DNA from: CAYNWT01 sp964485095
Lineage (GTDB): Bacteria; Planctomycetota; Planctomycetia; Planctomycetales; Planctomycetaceae
Direction of reading: 5' to 3'
Assembly: GCA_964485095.1 (NCBI GenBank)
Contig: CAZAIB010000016.1
Coordinates: forward strand, 12,934-76,933
Length of the DNA stretch: 64,000 nt
In this document: positions 54,014-63,365 of the stretch, piece by piece
Layout of the letters: every line of letters starts with the position of its first letter
How positions within the stretch are numbered: the stretch's first letter is position 1
Position numbers and translations under genes: made by a program
Notes under the pieces: generated by a model
Database searches by the model: none
What the model saw: only the letters and a program-made list of their open reading frames with translations
What the model was told of the DNA's origin: nothing

Positions 54014-54763
54014 CTACTTCATCGAATCTGGCAGAACTTTGATCTTGAGGTTCCGCCACATGACCAGCTTGCCGACAGCGTCTTTGCTCTTGCCGACGCC
54101 GTGAACCTGCAACGCAATGAAGCCCTTGGCTGTGAGGTTGTCTTTGAAATCAGCTCGCGGGACTCCGTTTAGCCACGTGCGAATATGCTGGCCGTTGCAC
54201 TCGACGCGAACCTTGTTCCACTCGCCGGTCTTGTAAGCCTTCTTGCCAGCTTCGGTGAAGGCCTTGGCATCACCACCGCGGGCCCCGGGAAACAACCAGC
54301 CGCGTCGAGCTTCGTCGTAAATGCCGCCGCTCCACATACGGTCTGGTTTGTTGGGGTCGATTTCGACCTGGTAACCGTGAACACGGCCCTTGGGGATTTT
54401 CTTCTCTTTGCCATCATCGACGAGTTCAATCTGATCGACAGGGTAGGCGTTGCTGCGGAACTGCACGCCGGAGTTCAAAGTGCTGTCGCACTTGTATTCG
54501 TACTCAAGGACGAAGTTTCGATACAGCCGCTTCGTGCACATGAAGCTGTTTGGGGTTCCTGCGACAGCTTCGCCAACGATGACGTCGCCCTCAACGCGGT
54601 ACTTTGCCACGCCGCCCTGTTGCACCCAACCGTCGAAGTTCTTGCCGTTGAACAGCGGCTTGAACCCGTCCTCATCCATCTTCTTCCCTTCCTGGGAAAC
54701 GGCGGCTCCGGCGGTCGCCACGGCGAGGAGGAGTAGGGTGAGGACAGTTCTCTGAGGACGCAT
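54014..54763 (-). CDS. Secreted DUF1080 (3-keto-disaccharide hydrolase-like) protein
   Basis: 249 residues with a signal peptide (MRPQRTVLTLLLLAVATAGA). The domain includes GFKPLFNGKNFDGWVQQGG and SGVQFRSNAYPVDQIELVDD, then QVEIDPNKPDRMWSGGIYDE and WNKVRVECNGQHIRTWLNGV, the DUF1080 core shared with 3-keto-glycoside hydrolases. It is likely a periplasmic carbohydrate-active protein; no catalytic residue can be confirmed. Divergent from the kinase-FGE gene. Confidence 0.88.
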   Translation of the reverse strand: MRPQRTVLTLLLLAVATAGAAVSQEGKKMDEDGFKPLFNGKNFDGWVQQGGVAKYRVEGDVIVGEAVAGTPNSFMCTKRLYRNFVLEYEYKCDSTLNSGVQFRSNAYPVDQIELVDDGKEKKIPKGRVHGYQVEIDPNKPDRMWSGGIYDEARRGWLFPGARGGDAKAFTEAGKKAYKTGEWNKVRVECNGQHIRTWLNGVPRADFKDNLTAKGFIALQVHGVGKSKDAVGKLVMWRNLKIKVLPDSMK

Positions 54764-54973
54764 CTGAAAATCTCCGAATTAGAAAGCACTTAGACGACTA
54801 GCATAAAGATGAACCCGCCCAGGTACATCCGTCAAACCGGTCTGTGGCGAAATATCTTTCATGGTGGCCACATTCCTGCGGCTTTTGCAGAATGGGTTCA
54901 CGAGGGGACGAACAACGGGCTGAACTGTTTGAGCCAGCGTTGTTCGGTGGGCCCATTTTTCCTCGGAGTCACC

Positions 54974-57900
54974 ATGTCAGACGCACAGCAGTCAAACGGT
55001 TCAGACAAGACTATCCCGGATTCGGAGCAGTACCCTGGGGCAGAGAACAACCCTGACAAATCGCAGGCGGACTCCGATCAAACTGTGATTGATCAATCCG
55101 ATGAGTCCAACACGGTCATCGAACCGTTGGAGTCGGGTTCGGAAACGGTGCTCGATCCGTTGAGTGTTGACGACGCGACGGTCGTAGACTCACTGGAGGC
55201 ACAGGACGCCACCGTCGTTGAACCGTCAATATCTGATGAGAACAACGATCAAACGATCGCCGCCAACAACGGTTCTGATACCGACGCGACCGTGATTCAG
55301 AATACGGATGGCGAGAACACGGTTTTGGAAACGGGTGCTGCGGATGGGTTGCCAGCGAACCCGAACACGCCCGGCGATCAAGCTGAAGCAGCGACTCTTG
55401 TGTCCGGCATCAGCAGCGACGGTTCTGACACCCAGAACACACTACTGTCAGAGAGCGTTGTGCCAGGTGGCGCTGGCGAGCCAATGTCGGTTCAACGTCT
55501 TGATCGGTTCGAACTCGAACGCGTGCTGGGGCAGGGTGCGTTTGGAACCGTCTATCTGGCGCGCGATCCGCGACTGGACCGGCGTGTGGCGATCAAAGTT
55601 GCAAAGACGGGTGTTCTTAACTCACAAAGCGACATTGACCGGTTCAATCGAGAAGCAAGAGCGGCCGCGTCGCTGCGGCATCCCAACATTGTGCCGGTTT
55701 ATGAAGTCGGACAAATTAAGGGAGGCACTTACATTGTTTACGAGTTCATCGAAGGCCGCACGCTGAAGGCTTTGATGAAAGAACGTGGCGCGATCCCGCC
55801 GGTGGAGGCGGTCGAGCTAATGACTTGCCTCGCCCGCGCGTTGGACTACGCGCATTCCAATGCGATTATTCACCGCGACATCAAGCCGGACAATATTCTG
55901 ATTGATCCCGACGGTCAGCCGCATATTGCCGACTTCGGCCTGGCCAGAAACGAAGAGAAGGATGCTACTCGTACGCGCGAAGGGACGCTCATGGGCACGC
56001 CCGCCTACATGAGCCCCGAACAGGCATCAGGACAGGTCAGCAAAGTCGATCGGCGTTCTGATGTTTGGAGTCTCGGCGTCATGTTGGACGAAATGCTCAC
56101 GGGACGGCGGGTGTTCTCGGGAACCGTGGTGGAGGTCCTGACGGCTGTTCAAACTCAGCCCGTGAAACCTATGCGGTCAGTCAACGCGGATCTGCCCATC
56201 GACCTGGAGACAATTTGTCTGAAGTCTTTAGAACGCGAACAGGAACAGCGGTTCCAAACAGCCGGAGAACTGGCGCACGAGTTGACTCTGTGGTCCAGGG
56301 GCGAGCCCATTACGCTGCGGCGGATCAGCTGGAGCGAACGTTTTTCTCGCTGGGCGAAACGTAACCCGCTTGTTGCCGGGTTGCTGGCGACCATCTTTGT
56401 CACGTTGGCAATTGGAGCATCGGTTTCGAGCTGGTTCGGATATCAGGCGATGACCAGAGCGGATGAACTGGTCAAGGAACGCGATGCCCGAGCCGGGATT
56501 CAGATGACGACGGTCTTGAAAGCCGAATCCGGTGCGGTTCGTCCGCTGTTGGACGGGTTGGAAAACTACAAAGACGACGTGAACCTGTTGGAACGATTGC
56601 AGGATGAGGACGTTGCTGGTCCGGTTCGTGAGCAGCGACGACGGGCGATGCTGGTTCGGCGATTTACTGATGATGTTGACCAACGATCGGCAGAATCAAA
56701 GCAGTTGGCTGAGTGGCTGTTGGAAGTAAGGGACGTGGACGAGTTCCTTGTTGTTCGAGACGAACTTGCTTTGGACAGGGCGACTTTGTGTGACGATTTG
56801 TGGTCCAGGTTGGGCGATTCGACTCAGGGCTACGACCGGCGCCTGCGCGCGGCTGTGGCGCTGGCCGCTTATGAAGCCCATTCAGACAAATGGCCCGAGC
56901 ATGCGGAGGCGGTCAAAAGTACTTTGCTGGCAGACACCCTTCGAGTGTCTCAGTGGGCCGAGGCATTGCGTCCGATTCGCGATCATTTGGTTGGGCCGCT
57001 GAAGCAGTCGTTCAGGAAAGAAGGCGATCGGGGCAGCGCGGCTGTCGCACTGGCGACGTTGTACGAGGATTCAAAGTCCAAACTAGTCGATCTGATTCCT
57101 GACGCTGAGCCCGGGCAGTTGGGTGTTCTTATTAGAACGCTTCGGGATATGGATGGCGCAGATGATCTTGCCCGACGTTTGAAGCGGACGTATCCCGAGT
57201 CGGCGACAGATGAACGGCGAGATACCGAAGATCGTCGGCGGGCCAACCATGTTGTGGCTTTGCTTGAGGCTGGTCAGCCGGCTCTGGCTAAGAAGGAACT
57301 CGCAATGCCGGCACGCAATGGCGTGCGAAGCCATGTGATTCACCGGGCGAGTCTGGCGAAGCTCAACACGGACACACTGTTTCGTTTTCTGCGAGCCGAG
57401 ACGGATCCTCGTCTTTTGCGAACCGCAATCCTAGCCCTGGCCGGCTATGGAGAAAGCGACATCGGTCACCTGGAACGCAACGATCGTACTACGGAGTTAC
57501 TGCGGCTGTATCGGAGTCACCCGGATGCCGGTGTTCATGCTTCGATTTCGTACCTGCTTCGAAAATGGGAACGCCCCGAACTTGATGAAACGAACAAGGC
57601 ACTTCAATCGGCTGAGTGGCCGACTGACGATCGTCGCTGGCATCATTCACCAGGGGGGATTGTATTTTCAATCTTTCGCAATCCGCCGGCGTTCCGGATG
57701 GGGTCTCCGGACGGCGAAGATTTTCCGGCTCCTGAAGAAGAGAGGCTGCACAGTCGTAAGGTTGGCCGATCGTTTGCAATCAGCATGCACGAGATCACGG
57801 TGGGGCAGTTTCGAGTGTTCAAGGACAATCGAAAGTGGGACGGCAACGACGTCACGGATAAGCATCCTGCTAACAACGTCAATTGGTGGGACGCTGCGTA

Positions 57901-58468
57901 CTTCTGCAACCAGCTTAGTCAGTCCGAAGGCATGCGGGATTCTGCACTTTGCTATCTGCAAAGCACTGTGGATAAGACGGCTTGGAACGCGCACCCCGAT
58001 GTGGTTCAGCGGTCTGCGTACCGGTTGCCAACGTCCGCGGAATGGGAGTATGCGGCGCGCGGCGGAACCGATACGCGTCGGCATTTCGGCAGCGGAACCG
58101 GCTTGTTGGATTCCTATGCATGGACGGGGAGCCGAAGTCTGACCCGGCCTAAGGAGACAGGGTTACTTCTACCAAACCAGTTTGGGCTGTTTGACTCGCT
58201 GGGCAACGTGACCGAGTGGTGTCAGACGTGGCACAGTGAAAAGGACCGCGCCTCGAAGGTAATCGAGGGCCACAGGATCGGAGGGGTTCTGGACGGTTTC
58301 GAAGGGAAGAAAGGCGACTACTTCCAACGCGACTACCGTGGCGGGAGCTTTCAGGAGGCTGAAAACTTTGTCTTTGAATCGCTGCGGTATGACAGCGCGG
58401 ACAGCATGCGGAACCGGTCTGACCGGGTTGGCTTCCGCATCGCGCGGACGTTGCCTGAATCTGAGTAG
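54974..58468 (+). CDS. Serine/threonine kinase fused to an FGE-sulfatase (SUMF1) domain
   Basis: 1164 residues from the ATG at 54974, with GGAG five bases upstream; the open frame starts at 54809. Residues about 35-165 are acidic with roughly ten motifs such as TVID, TVIE, TVLD, TVVD, TVVE and TVLE. The kinase domain follows: LGQGAFGTVYLARDPR, VAIKVAK, IIHRDIKPDNI, ADFGLARNEEKD and GTPAYMSPEQASG. A membrane helix lies near 465-490, then a helical region, and a C-terminal SUMF1-like domain with MGSPDGEDFPAPEEERLHSR, YRLPTSAEWEYAARGG and LGNVTEWCQTW. The SUMF1 domain is outside the cytoplasm. Confidence 0.9.
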   Translation: MSDAQQSNGSDKTIPDSEQYPGAENNPDKSQADSDQTVIDQSDESNTVIEPLESGSETVLDPLSVDDATVVDSLEAQDATVVEPSISDENNDQTIAANNGSDTDATVIQNTDGENTVLETGAADGLPANPNTPGDQAEAATLVSGISSDGSDTQNTLLSESVVPGGAGEPMSVQRLDRFELERVLGQGAFGTVYLARDPRLDRRVAIKVAKTGVLNSQSDIDRFNREARAAASLRHPNIVPVYEVGQIKGGTYIVYEFIEGRTLKALMKERGAIPPVEAVELMTCLARALDYAHSNAIIHRDIKPDNILIDPDGQPHIADFGLARNEEKDATRTREGTLMGTPAYMSPEQASGQVSKVDRRSDVWSLGVMLDEMLTGRRVFSGTVVEVLTAVQTQPVKPMRSVNADLPIDLETICLKSLEREQEQRFQTAGELAHELTLWSRGEPITLRRISWSERFSRWAKRNPLVAGLLATIFVTLAIGASVSSWFGYQAMTRADELVKERDARAGIQMTTVLKAESGAVRPLLDGLENYKDDVNLLERLQDEDVAGPVREQRRRAMLVRRFTDDVDQRSAESKQLAEWLLEVRDVDEFLVVRDELALDRATLCDDLWSRLGDSTQGYDRRLRAAVALAAYEAHSDKWPEHAEAVKSTLLADTLRVSQWAEALRPIRDHLVGPLKQSFRKEGDRGSAAVALATLYEDSKSKLVDLIPDAEPGQLGVLIRTLRDMDGADDLARRLKRTYPESATDERRDTEDRRRANHVVALLEAGQPALAKKELAMPARNGVRSHVIHRASLAKLNTDTLFRFLRAETDPRLLRTAILALAGYGESDIGHLERNDRTTELLRLYRSHPDAGVHASISYLLRKWERPELDETNKALQSAEWPTDDRRWHHSPGGIVFSIFRNPPAFRMGSPDGEDFPAPEEERLHSRKVGRSFAISMHEITVGQFRVFKDNRKWDGNDVTDKHPANNVNWWDAAYFCNQLSQSEGMRDSALCYLQSTVDKTAWNAHPDVVQRSAYRLPTSAEWEYAARGGTDTRRHFGSGTGLLDSYAWTGSRSLTRPKETGLLLPNQFGLFDSLGNVTEWCQTWHSEKDRASKVIEGHRIGGVLDGFEGKKGDYFQRDYRGGSFQEAENFVFESLRYDSADSMRNRSDRVGFRIARTLPESE

Positions 58469-58736
58469 TACAAGTGCGCCATAACTGCTGTTCCAGCCCG
58501 CAAACTCATCTGGCGCGGCCTGCATTACGCAGCCCAGATTATTGTTGATGTTTGGAATCTGTCGCCGCACAATGAAAGAAGAACTCAAGATCACGCTAGG
58601 AGGTGAGTTCGGCCGGTGTATGTTTGACGAGAAGTTCCGCGAGAGATAAGAGATCTCGCGCACAAGAAAAACATCTGGCGCGGTAGCTCCGCATCAGTGC
58701 TGCTAATTTCGAACACCGCTATGTCGTGAGGTACTA
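58469..58736. other. Intergenic region upstream of the secreted pair
   Basis: Contains CATCTGGCGCGG twice (near 58507 and 58671) and a stem CGCGAGA/TCTCGCG around 58638-58661. A 25-codon open frame at 58572-58649 is too short to call. A promoter for the secreted protein gene must be here, but none is recognised. Confidence 0.4.
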
Positions 58737-60233
58737 ATGAAACTCTCATTGCCGAAGATGGCGATGCTAGCCTGTGGGTTAGTGTTGTCGGTTACTTGTT
58801 TCGCCCAGGCTCAGGAGTTGCCTCCTCCGCTTCCTACGCAGGAGGTTCCGCTTTCGCCGCCTACGCAGATGTCGGATCAGGCTCTGCCCGCACCGGGGGG
58901 ACTCCAGAAGAATGAGTACAAGAACGACTGGCGACAGGCTGGCCCGGACGGGCTTGGCGATCGGCTGCGAAGTCACATTGTTCGACTGAACGAAGACGAC
59001 CAATTGGTTGGCCGCGTGACGATTATCGAATCCGTCACGGGTGACCTGCAGCCAGTTGGGGCTGTCACGGTTCGGTTCATCCGAAAGGGTGAAGTGATAG
59101 AAGAAGTGGTACCGGATGGCAGAGGTGAGTTCACTGCTCGGAAGCTTCGAGAAGGCGTGTATTCAATGATCGCTGCCGGAAACGACGGGTTCCTGGCCTG
59201 GTCGGTTCATGTAAAGCCAAAGGCGTCTGATGTTGCGAAGATGCCAAAGCATATCCGTGCGAAGTATCTGACTCAGGGCGTGAGCGATCGCCTGGATGTT
59301 GAAGCGGCGGCAGTTCCTCCTTCCAACTTTGCACCACTGAAAAGCCTTTTGCTGGGCTACCTGCCATCGGAAGGTTCGATGCTGTCCATGGGCGGTTCCG
59401 ATGTGCCACCGGGTATGGAGGACCCTCCTGCAGGTGCGCGAACGGGTACGACTCTCAAGCACCACCAGGTTCGATTGACTCGAGACGGCCGGTTGATCGG
59501 TCGTATTCGAAAGCTCCAACCAGATACGGGGCGCGACCTTAAGATCATTCAGCTAAACGCATTCTTGCTTCGAAACAACGAACAGGTTGATCAGGAGCAG
59601 GTTAACCCGGACGGCACGTTCGCTTTCAAAGATCTTCGACCAGGTGTGTATTCAATGGTTGCTGCCGGGAAAGATGGTTTCCTTGCATTTTCGATCGATG
59701 TACTGAACCCGCCGCAGACTGAAGCAACCGTTCCTCGCAAAGGTACACCCGTCAAGACAGCTGCGTTCCGAGTTGACGATGCTCAGGTCACCTTGTCACT
59801 TGAGATGGCTTTGTGCAATCCCGAGGACTTGAACGCGACTAATCTCGCTCGTCACACAGGCGACTTCACAAACAATACGGACGACGATGTCGTTGCGGCG
59901 GACCCAGTTGGAGGTGGCTTCAGGACCGGAGGCGGGTTCCGTGGGACACCAGCCACCGGTGGGTTTGGCGGTGGAGTGGGTGGCGGTGGTGTTCCGCCAA
60001 GTGCGGGAACCGGTCTTGGTCGGGTCCTGGCCACAGCCGCCGTTGGGGTGGGAGTAAGTGCCCTTGTGGATGACGACGATGACAACGGAGGTATCAGTAG
60101 CCCGGCTGGCCCAGGCAGTGGTACCCAACCGCCGGGTTCGACGACGGGAACTGATGAAACAGGAACCGGAACCGGCGATGAGACCACGACCGACCGACCG
60201 GGGACTGAGGAGCCGGATACCGAGGGGCCGTAG
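58737..60233 (+). CDS. Secreted two-repeat protein, paralogue 1 of tandem pair
   Basis: 498 residues with a signal peptide ending near FAQAQE. Two related segments each have the pattern HIVRLNEDDQLVGRVTIIES ... GVYSMIAAGNDGFLAWSV and HHQVRLTRDGRLIGRIRKLQ ... GVYSMVAAGKDGFLAFSI, Cna-B or carboxypeptidase-regulatory-like beta domains. A Gly-rich linker (TGGFGGGVGGGGVPPSAGTG) leads to a short hydrophobic helix (RVLATAAVGVGVSALV) and an acidic/Thr-rich tail. It is followed by a terminator and a close paralogue. Family not known to me. Confidence 0.75.
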   Translation: MKLSLPKMAMLACGLVLSVTCFAQAQELPPPLPTQEVPLSPPTQMSDQALPAPGGLQKNEYKNDWRQAGPDGLGDRLRSHIVRLNEDDQLVGRVTIIESVTGDLQPVGAVTVRFIRKGEVIEEVVPDGRGEFTARKLREGVYSMIAAGNDGFLAWSVHVKPKASDVAKMPKHIRAKYLTQGVSDRLDVEAAAVPPSNFAPLKSLLLGYLPSEGSMLSMGGSDVPPGMEDPPAGARTGTTLKHHQVRLTRDGRLIGRIRKLQPDTGRDLKIIQLNAFLLRNNEQVDQEQVNPDGTFAFKDLRPGVYSMVAAGKDGFLAFSIDVLNPPQTEATVPRKGTPVKTAAFRVDDAQVTLSLEMALCNPEDLNATNLARHTGDFTNNTDDDVVAADPVGGGFRTGGGFRGTPATGGFGGGVGGGGVPPSAGTGLGRVLATAAVGVGVSALVDDDDDNGGISSPAGPGSGTQPPGSTTGTDETGTGTGDETTTDRPGTEEPDTEGP

Positions 60234-60256
60234 GCTCTCACAGCGAGTTAGAAGCT

Positions 60257-60291
60257 TAAAACGGCAGGCATTTAGGTGCCTGCCGTTTTTA
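60257..60291 (+). terminator. Rho-independent terminator between the paralogues
   Basis: ACGGCAGGCA/TGCCTGCCGT with a six-base loop, flanked by AAA on the left and TTTTT on the right, so it can act on both strands. It separates the two paralogous genes, which implies that the second has its own promoter. Confidence 0.9.
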
Positions 60292-60432
60292 TTGATATCT
60301 GGACAAATGTGGGCTGTTGCCCAGTTACCCCGCAGTTGGAAAATCGTGCGAACCAATCTTGGACACGGGTCTGTAGCTCTATCAGACTATGGATTGCGGC
60401 CGAATGCCTTCATGCATGTGTCAGAGGTTGTG

Positions 60433-61818
60433 ATGAGACGTATTTCCAAACAAATTCTAGCAGGGCTACTGGTAGTCACGGGTTTCGTGATTGCTCAGGA
60501 GCAGGAATCCCCCGAACTTACGGTGCCCAATCAAACTGAGGCTCCAAGCCTGGAGGGTGGTATTCCACCAGTTGATGTTCGTGAACCGGGGCCCGAAGAG
60601 GTTCAGTTGACGAAGCCCGAATACAAAAACAACTGGAAGCAAGCTGGTGATGGCGATGACCGGCTTGGCGATCGTTTGCGAAGCCACATCGTCCGGCTTG
60701 GTGACGACGATGCGGTCCGGGGCAAGCTAACGGTTCTTAACGAGTCCAGCGGTGTCCGCGAACCAATTCAGAACGTCAAGATTAAGTTCGTTCGTAAAGG
60801 CGAGGTCAAAGCGGAATTGAGCCCCGACGCAGATGGCTCGTTCGTGGCAATGGATCTCGAAGACGGGGTCTACTCAATGATCGTTGCTGGTGAGGACGGG
60901 TTCCTGGCCTGGTCTGTGAACGTTAAGCCGAAGCTGCCAGACGTCGCCAAAATGCCAAAGCACATGCGAGCGAAATTCCTTCGTCAGGACGTGAAGGAAG
61001 AATTGGATGTGCAGGCAGTCGCCGTACCACCGACAAACTTCATTCCACTGAAACAACTTTTGACCGAGTATCTGCCGTCGGAAGATTCCACCTTGTATCT
61101 GGACGGTGAAGATTTCCCGGAAGGAATGGAGAACCCTCCGCGCGATGCCAATCCAGCGACATCGCTGAAGCATCATCAGATTCGATTGACAGAAGACGGT
61201 CGTTTGCTGGGACGCATTCGTCGGTTGCAGCCGGATTCGGGACGCGATCTCAAAATCAGGCAACTGAATGTGTTCCTGCTGAAAGGCCAGGAAATCGCTT
61301 CGCAGGAGGATGTTGCTCCAAACGGAACGTTCGCGTTCGAAGACCTCGAACCAGGAGTGTACTCGCTGGTCGCTGCCGGTCGTGATGGCTTCCTGGCGTT
61401 TTCGATAGACGTTCTGGCTGCGAGATCAGCTGATACTGACATCACTCGGATCAACGGTTTGGTTCCGGTTGCTATGCGAATGCAGCCAGCTGGTCTGCAG
61501 ATCGACGTAGCCTTGTGTTCTCCACTGGACTTCAATCAGGAGAACCTGGCCGAGCTAACTGATGGCTTTGTCGCCCCACCTGAGCAACTTGCCATGGGAG
61601 AAGCTGTCCCGGAGGCGGGTTCTTCAGGCGGATATCCTGGTGGCGGAGCACCGGCCGGTGCACCAGGCGGTGTTGGCAGCGGCGGAGGAGGTGGCTCTGG
61701 CGGCGGAGGTCTGAGCGGAGTTCTTCTCGGAGGCGCGATTGGAACCGGGATCGGAGCCATTATTGCTGATGACGACGGCGGCCGAGCACAGGCAACCCCT
61801 TCCAACCCTACGCAATAG
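60433..61818 (+). CDS. Secreted two-repeat protein, paralogue 2 of tandem pair
   Basis: 461 residues from the ATG at 60433 (the frame is open upstream through the paralogue's 3' end, and a GTG at 60430 is in frame). Signal peptide MRRISKQILAGLLVVTGFVI, then AQEQ. It matches the upstream protein along its length: YKNNWKQAGDG, RLGDRLRSHIVRL, KMPKHMRAKFLRQ, SLKHHQIRLTEDGRLLGRIR and FEDLEPGVYSLVAAGRDGFL. It ends with a Gly-rich linker, a glycine-zipper helix (GVLLGGAIGTGIGAIIADDD) and a short tail. Two-domain secreted or surface protein of unknown function. Confidence 0.76.
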   Translation: MRRISKQILAGLLVVTGFVIAQEQESPELTVPNQTEAPSLEGGIPPVDVREPGPEEVQLTKPEYKNNWKQAGDGDDRLGDRLRSHIVRLGDDDAVRGKLTVLNESSGVREPIQNVKIKFVRKGEVKAELSPDADGSFVAMDLEDGVYSMIVAGEDGFLAWSVNVKPKLPDVAKMPKHMRAKFLRQDVKEELDVQAVAVPPTNFIPLKQLLTEYLPSEDSTLYLDGEDFPEGMENPPRDANPATSLKHHQIRLTEDGRLLGRIRRLQPDSGRDLKIRQLNVFLLKGQEIASQEDVAPNGTFAFEDLEPGVYSLVAAGRDGFLAFSIDVLAARSADTDITRINGLVPVAMRMQPAGLQIDVALCSPLDFNQENLAELTDGFVAPPEQLAMGEAVPEAGSSGGYPGGGAPAGAPGGVGSGGGGGSGGGGLSGVLLGGAIGTGIGAIIADDDGGRAQATPSNPTQ

Positions 61819-61853
61819 CCGCAATAGGCTCCAGGTTAACTTCATTGATGAAT

Positions 61854-61885
61854 GAAACGGTGGTCGATATCGGCCACCGTTTTTC
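61854..61885 (+). terminator. Rho-independent terminator after paralogue 2
   Basis: AAACGGTGG and CCACCGTTT arms around TCGATATCGG, a near-perfect long stem, followed by TTTTTC. It lies 36 bases after the stop of the second secreted protein. Confidence 0.88.
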
Positions 61886-61972
61886 ATGCGCTGTGGGCGG
61901 GTTGTGGATGAATCGAGTCGCTGGTAACGTCTTGCTCTTGGTTAAGTTCTACGATCAGAGGTGAGGTGTAGT

Positions 61973-62794
61973 GTGGACGGTTTGGCAGATCAAATAGCCG
62001 AAGCAGTGGCTTCGATCCGCGAAAAGTGGTCAGGAACCGCGCGGGCGGGGATGATTCTTGGAACCGGCCTGGGGGGGCTGACGGACAAGATCGAAGCAGA
62101 AGCAAAGATTCCCTACAAAGAGATTCCTCACTTCCCCGTTTCGACGGCTCCGTCTCACAAAGGACAACTGGTCTGCGGCAACCTAAACGGTGTTCCGGTG
62201 GTGGTTCTGGAAGGTCGGTTCCACTACTACGAAGGCTACTCGCTCCGCGAAGTGACTTTCCCTGTCAGAGTCATGAAGGCGTTGGGAGCCGACACGCTGG
62301 TTGTCACAAGTGCTGTTGGTGGATTGAACCCGCTGTACGAACTGGCTGACATCATCATCATCGATGACCACATCAACATGATGCCGGACAACCCACTACG
62401 CGGCGTCAACGACGACTCACTGGGCCCGCGCTTTCCCGACATGAGTGCTCCGTATGATCAGGAACTCATCGGTACTGCTGCCGCAGCAGCACTGCAGCTT
62501 GGCATCCCGGCTCACAAAGGTGTGCTGACATCCGTCGCCGGTCCGAACCTCGAAACCCGCGCTGAGTATCGCATGTTGCGAACCATTGGCGCTGACATCG
62601 TTGGCATGTCCACCATCCCCGAAATCATTGTCGCTCGGCATGCGAGTATGCGAGCAGTCGCGTTCTCTGTCGTGACCGACATGTGCCTGCCGGATGCTTT
62701 AGAAGAAGCCAATATCGACAAGATAATCGAAGTGGCTGGTCGCGGCGGCGAACGCCTCTCGCGGCTTATTCCGGAAGTGCTTAAAACACTGTAG
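61973..62794 (+). CDS. punA: Purine nucleoside phosphorylase
   Basis: 273 residues from a GTG at 61973, chosen for AGAGGTGAGGT just upstream; a GTG at 61961 is in frame. It splits purine nucleosides with phosphate for salvage. Motifs of the trimeric PNP/MTAP family: GMILGTGLGGLTDKIE, STAPSHKGQLVCGNLNG, LEGRFHYYEGYS, VTSAVGGLNP and GPNLETRAEYRMLRTIGADI, then VGMSTIPEI. Length is normal. Ends at a strong terminator. Confidence 0.93.
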   Translation: MDGLADQIAEAVASIREKWSGTARAGMILGTGLGGLTDKIEAEAKIPYKEIPHFPVSTAPSHKGQLVCGNLNGVPVVVLEGRFHYYEGYSLREVTFPVRVMKALGADTLVVTSAVGGLNPLYELADIIIIDDHINMMPDNPLRGVNDDSLGPRFPDMSAPYDQELIGTAAAAALQLGIPAHKGVLTSVAGPNLETRAEYRMLRTIGADIVGMSTIPEIIVARHASMRAVAFSVVTDMCLPDALEEANIDKIIEVAGRGGERLSRLIPEVLKTL

Positions 62795-62816
62795 ACAGCC
62801 TGGCCGGTAGAAACAG

Positions 62817-62846
62817 AAAGGCACCGGGAGGCCGGTGCCTTTTTTA
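62817..62846 (+). terminator. Bidirectional terminator between punA and the acidic protein
   Basis: GGCACCGG/CCGGTGCC with a GAGG loop, preceded by AAA and followed by TTTTTT. It serves the phosphorylase on the plus strand and can also end the convergent acidic protein gene. Confidence 0.92.
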
Positions 62847-62885
62847 CGTACCAATCAAACCGGCCACTTGTTGGCAGAGTTCGAC

Positions 62886-63137
62886 TTAGAAATCGTCGTC
62901 GAAGGCGTCGTCCAGGTCTTCTTCCGCGTCGAGGTCTTCCTCTTCGTCGTCGAAATCTTCTTCGTCCTCGTACTCATCTGCGTCGTCATCTTCGTCGAGG
63001 TCTTCATCATCGTCATCGATGTCGTCGTAGTCCTCGTCTTCATCGCTACTCAGAATCTTATGCTCGTTCCATTCGTCCACGGCCAATGACCGGGCGGGAT
63101 CATCAAGCAACTGATCCGTCCAACCACTCAGTTTCAC
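62886..63137 (-). CDS. Highly acidic small protein
   Basis: 83 residues from a GTG at 63137; the frame is open four codons further. It begins MKLSGWTDQLLDDPARSLAV, then from about residue 30 is almost entirely Asp and Glu (for example DEDYDDIDDDDEDLDEDD). Similar short proteins with a conserved start and acidic tail occur in planctomycetes; the tail may bind basic partners or metal ions. Function unknown. Converges on punA. Confidence 0.7.
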   Translation of the reverse strand: MKLSGWTDQLLDDPARSLAVDEWNEHKILSSDEDEDYDDIDDDDEDLDEDDDADEYEDEEDFDDEEEDLDAEEDLDDAFDDDF

Positions 63138-63365
63138 TTTACACCTCAAATACAGGGTCCTGACTGATGGGGAGTAATTTCCCCGTTCTCAATTTTCGTC
63201 AATTATTAAACCGAAAACTCCTTGTCAAGAGCCTGTTTCACCAACTTCTTACCAGGGATGCCTGTTGGGGAATGCGGTCTTGTTGTGTTGGGCCTATGTT
63301 CCGAGAATTCTGGTTGATTCGGCTCTCGAGTCAGAGGGCTCCATCAGTTTCACACGAAGAGACCT

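Noticed and set aside
58572..58649. 25-codon open frame starting MKEELKITLGGEFGRCMFDE
   Set aside because: Looks faintly protein-like, but it is too short, has no ribosome-binding site, and cannot be supported without homologues.
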